44,266 bases of DNA from a virus. The position numbers and the translations under genes are program-made. This document shows positions 42,943-44,266 of the stretch, one piece after another (position 1 is the first letter of the stretch; each line of letters starts with the position of its first letter). A model generated the notes under the pieces. The model made no database searches. It was given only the letters and a program-made list of their open reading frames with translations, and had not been told where the DNA came from. Location: the IMG/VR virus record IMGVR_UViG_3300037672_000170, positions 1 through 44,266 of that record, one strand, 5' to 3'.

Positions 42943-43607
42943 TGGCATACTTCGATCTATTTCCAGACATTCTTCTACCATCGTTCATTGACAATAGGAA
43001 CTCTTCGTTTGATTTTACCAGAACGAAGAACTTGTTTAAACGTGCCAAAATTAGAGACGACTTCTTCGAGAATGCCACTGTATTTGATAAGTTCAGTATT
43101 AGTGGTGATGACAGACCTGATAATGTCGCCAAAATTCTTTATGATGATCCAGAATTAGACTGGGTGGTCCTTCTCGCAAATAATATTATCAATATTCGCG
43201 ATGAATGGCCTATGAGTGGATATGATCTACAGCGTTATCTTGATAATAAGTACTCTAAAGAGCAACTAGAGGAAATCCATCATTATGAGACCTTAGAACA
43301 AAAGGCGGGTGATGGTAGATTGCTTCTAAGTGGCGGTATGTATGTTGATGAGAACTTCCAGTTTAAGTATTCTTATGGTGGTGTTTCTTATGTGCTTGCT
43401 GGTGGCAGTTTGATTAAAAGCGTATCAAATTATCAATTTGAACTTGAGAGAAATGATGATAAACGAGTAATTTTCGCTCTGAGACCAGAATACCTAAGTG
43501 TCATTTTCGAAGATATGCGTGAGATCATGACTTATACCGATAGTTCACAATATATTGATAATCGCACTAAAAAAGGCGACAATCTAAGAGTATTGTCGCC
43601 TCGCTGA
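42942..43607 (+). CDS. 53: baseplate wedge protein gp53
   Basis: YFDLFPDILLPSFIDNRNSS, then RPDNVAKILYDDPELDWVVL and LLANNIINIRDEWPMSGYDL are the gp53 signature ('IA..lY.dpelyWvil..N.i..p..EWPl'). Length 221 against 196 in T4. It joins baseplate wedges. The last coding bases form the terminator hairpin of the convergent gp32 transcript. Confidence 0.9.
   Translation: MAYFDLFPDILLPSFIDNRNSSFDFTRTKNLFKRAKIRDDFFENATVFDKFSISGDDRPDNVAKILYDDPELDWVVLLANNIINIRDEWPMSGYDLQRYLDNKYSKEQLEEIHHYETLEQKAGDGRLLLSGGMYVDENFQFKYSYGGVSYVLAGGSLIKSVSNYQFELERNDDKRVIFALRPEYLSVIFEDMREIMTYTDSSQYIDNRTKKGDNLRVLSPR
43568..43601 (-). terminator. rho-independent terminator for the gp32 transcript
   Basis: On the minus strand AGGCGACAAT-ACTCTTAG-ATTGTCGCCT is a perfect 10-bp stem with an eight-base loop, followed by TTTTTAG. 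On the plus strand the T-run is missing, so it serves minus-strand transcripts (43691-44266). It lies inside the 3' coding end of gp53. Confidence 0.85.
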
Positions 43608-43690
43608 GTATTCAGTTTATAAAAAACCTACGGGAGATTTTTTGCCGGAGTTTTTTGTCGGCGTTCTGTAGAACTAAAAGTCGATTTTCC

Positions 43691-43960
43691 CTACCAAGTC
43701 TTATGATGTGTATTCACATCACCCTCGACATGGTTGTGGTCTATGGACTCTATGTGAGCATGGTCAACGCTGATATGAGAATCTTCGACAACCTTTACTC
43801 TATAAACAATCTTGGATTGCTTCTTTGTGAAATGCAAGTCAATACGTTTCTTGATATAGTATAGAATAATCAATACGATGAGGAATTGAATACCCTCACT
43901 CCATGACATATTCCATGCTTCATTCAAGTCGAGACCTGCTGCTGCTAGAAGATTCCCCAT
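43691..43960 (-). CDS. small membrane protein with His-rich tail, 89 aa
   Basis: One membrane helix (about 24-36, GIQFLIVLIILYYI) follows a polar N-terminus. The basic KKRIDLHFTKKQ stretch suggests the C-terminus stays in the cytoplasm. The end is rich in His and Asp (DHAHIESIDHNHVEGDVNTH), able to bind metal. It follows the gp32 fragment by one base. It is unrecognised; a holin-like or inner-membrane role is possible but not shown. Confidence 0.6.
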   Translation of the reverse strand: MGNLLAAAGLDLNEAWNMSWSEGIQFLIVLIILYYIKKRIDLHFTKKQSKIVYRVKVVEDSHISVDHAHIESIDHNHVEGDVNTHHKTW

Positions 43961-43961
43961 A

Positions 43962-44266
43962 CTATTCCTCAGCTAAACGTTGGAAGTATGAGAGTGCATC
44001 GTCATCATCGTTAGATGATGCTTTGATGTCAGGTGAATTAAAGTCTGGTTTAGAAGGAACGATACGCTCCTCTTCACGCTGTTGCTGACGGGACTTCATC
44101 ACGACATTTTCCTGCTCATCAAACGTGTCAGGATCAACACGACGACTGGTAGCACTGGGGTTCAGTACAGCGTTCATACGCTTGTCCAGTTCCTCGTAGG
44201 TCTTAAACTGATCTGGTTTAACAAACTCCTCAAGTGAGTGCTGCTTCTTCCAGATTGTTTCCATAG
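43962..44266 (-). CDS. 32: gp32-type single-stranded DNA-binding protein, C-terminal part (runs off window)
   Basis: HSLEEFVKPDQFKTYEELDK, a charged linker and the acidic end SSNDDDDALSYFQRLAEE resemble the C-terminus of cyanophage gp32 (helix plus acidic tail that recruits replication proteins). The frame is open to the window edge and probably continues beyond. The OB fold is not in the window, so the call is by tail pattern only. It shares a transcript with the membrane protein, ending at the terminator inside gp53. Confidence 0.55.
   Translation of the reverse strand, partial: METIWKKQHSLEEFVKPDQFKTYEELDKRMNAVLNPSATSRRVDPDTFDEQENVVMKSRQQQREEERIVPSKPDFNSPDIKASSNDDDDALSYFQRLAEE

Noticed and set aside
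43608-43680. Possible plus-strand terminator after gp53 (A6...T6 stretches)
   Set aside because: The stem would be only AT pairs or a four-base GCCG/CGGC; too weak to claim, though the two GGAGnTTTTTTG stretches are curious.

Overview
The window looks like part of a marine T4-superfamily myovirus genome, of the cyanophage or pelagiphage kind. The evidence is a T4-type baseplate and tail module (gp26, gp27-like, gp5-like, gp48-like, gp53), the gp4 head-completion nuclease, and a CobS-like AAA+ / VWA-metallopeptidase pair known from cyanophages. There are also very long beta-rich fibre proteins, T4-type late promoters (TATAAATA and relatives), and the apparent 3' end of gp32 at the right edge. 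The host cannot be fixed from the sequence. I saw no tRNA, rRNA, CRISPR array or insertion sequence.

Layout. Positions 1-7850 hold a minus-strand run of tightly packed small genes, many overlapping by 1-8 bases and several under 60 codons. Inside it sits a three-gene block (3650-6210) that I read as a possible phage restriction-modification cassette: a PD-(D/E)XK-like protein followed by an N6-adenine methyltransferase split over two overlapping genes, with the NPPF half in front of the SAM-binding half. Two 71-residue KTSC-like paralogues follow, served by near-consensus sigma70 promoters and a rho-independent terminator. Positions 7887-11381 carry the AAA+ and VWA/HEXXH pair and a small upstream gene.

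Positions 11533-13029 are a plus-strand sugar cassette: a KdsB-like cytidylyltransferase, a GmhA-like SIS isomerase and a HAD phosphatase. It converges on a minus-strand protein (13026-14000) with a possible glycosyltransferase-like C-terminal half. Together these suggest modification of a surface glycan.

Positions 14025-28398 are adsorption and fibre genes on the minus strand: 135, 272, 935, 753, 114, 786 and 1752 residues. They include an eight-copy repeat fibre, a cupredoxin-like domain and a tail-collar domain. A divergent pair of late promoters at 28403-28438 fires into the 1752-residue gene and into an isolated plus-strand gene. Positions 29105-39678 are the minus-strand baseplate hub block: small genes, an S74 chaperone protein, a beta-helical spike, a gp5-like OB protein, gp27-like, a Gly-rich protein, a GH104-like tail lysozyme and gp26. 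The tail-tube-type protein (39706-40497) diverges from the plus-strand gp4, LPFYD-motif, gp48-like and gp53 genes (40528-43607). The right edge has a membrane protein and the gp32 tail on the minus strand, whose terminator lies inside the end of gene 53.

Genes work together in three blocks: early or host-takeover functions on the left, surface-sugar enzymes in the middle, and late virion genes on the right. Late promoters are repeatedly fused to the stop codon of the gene before them.
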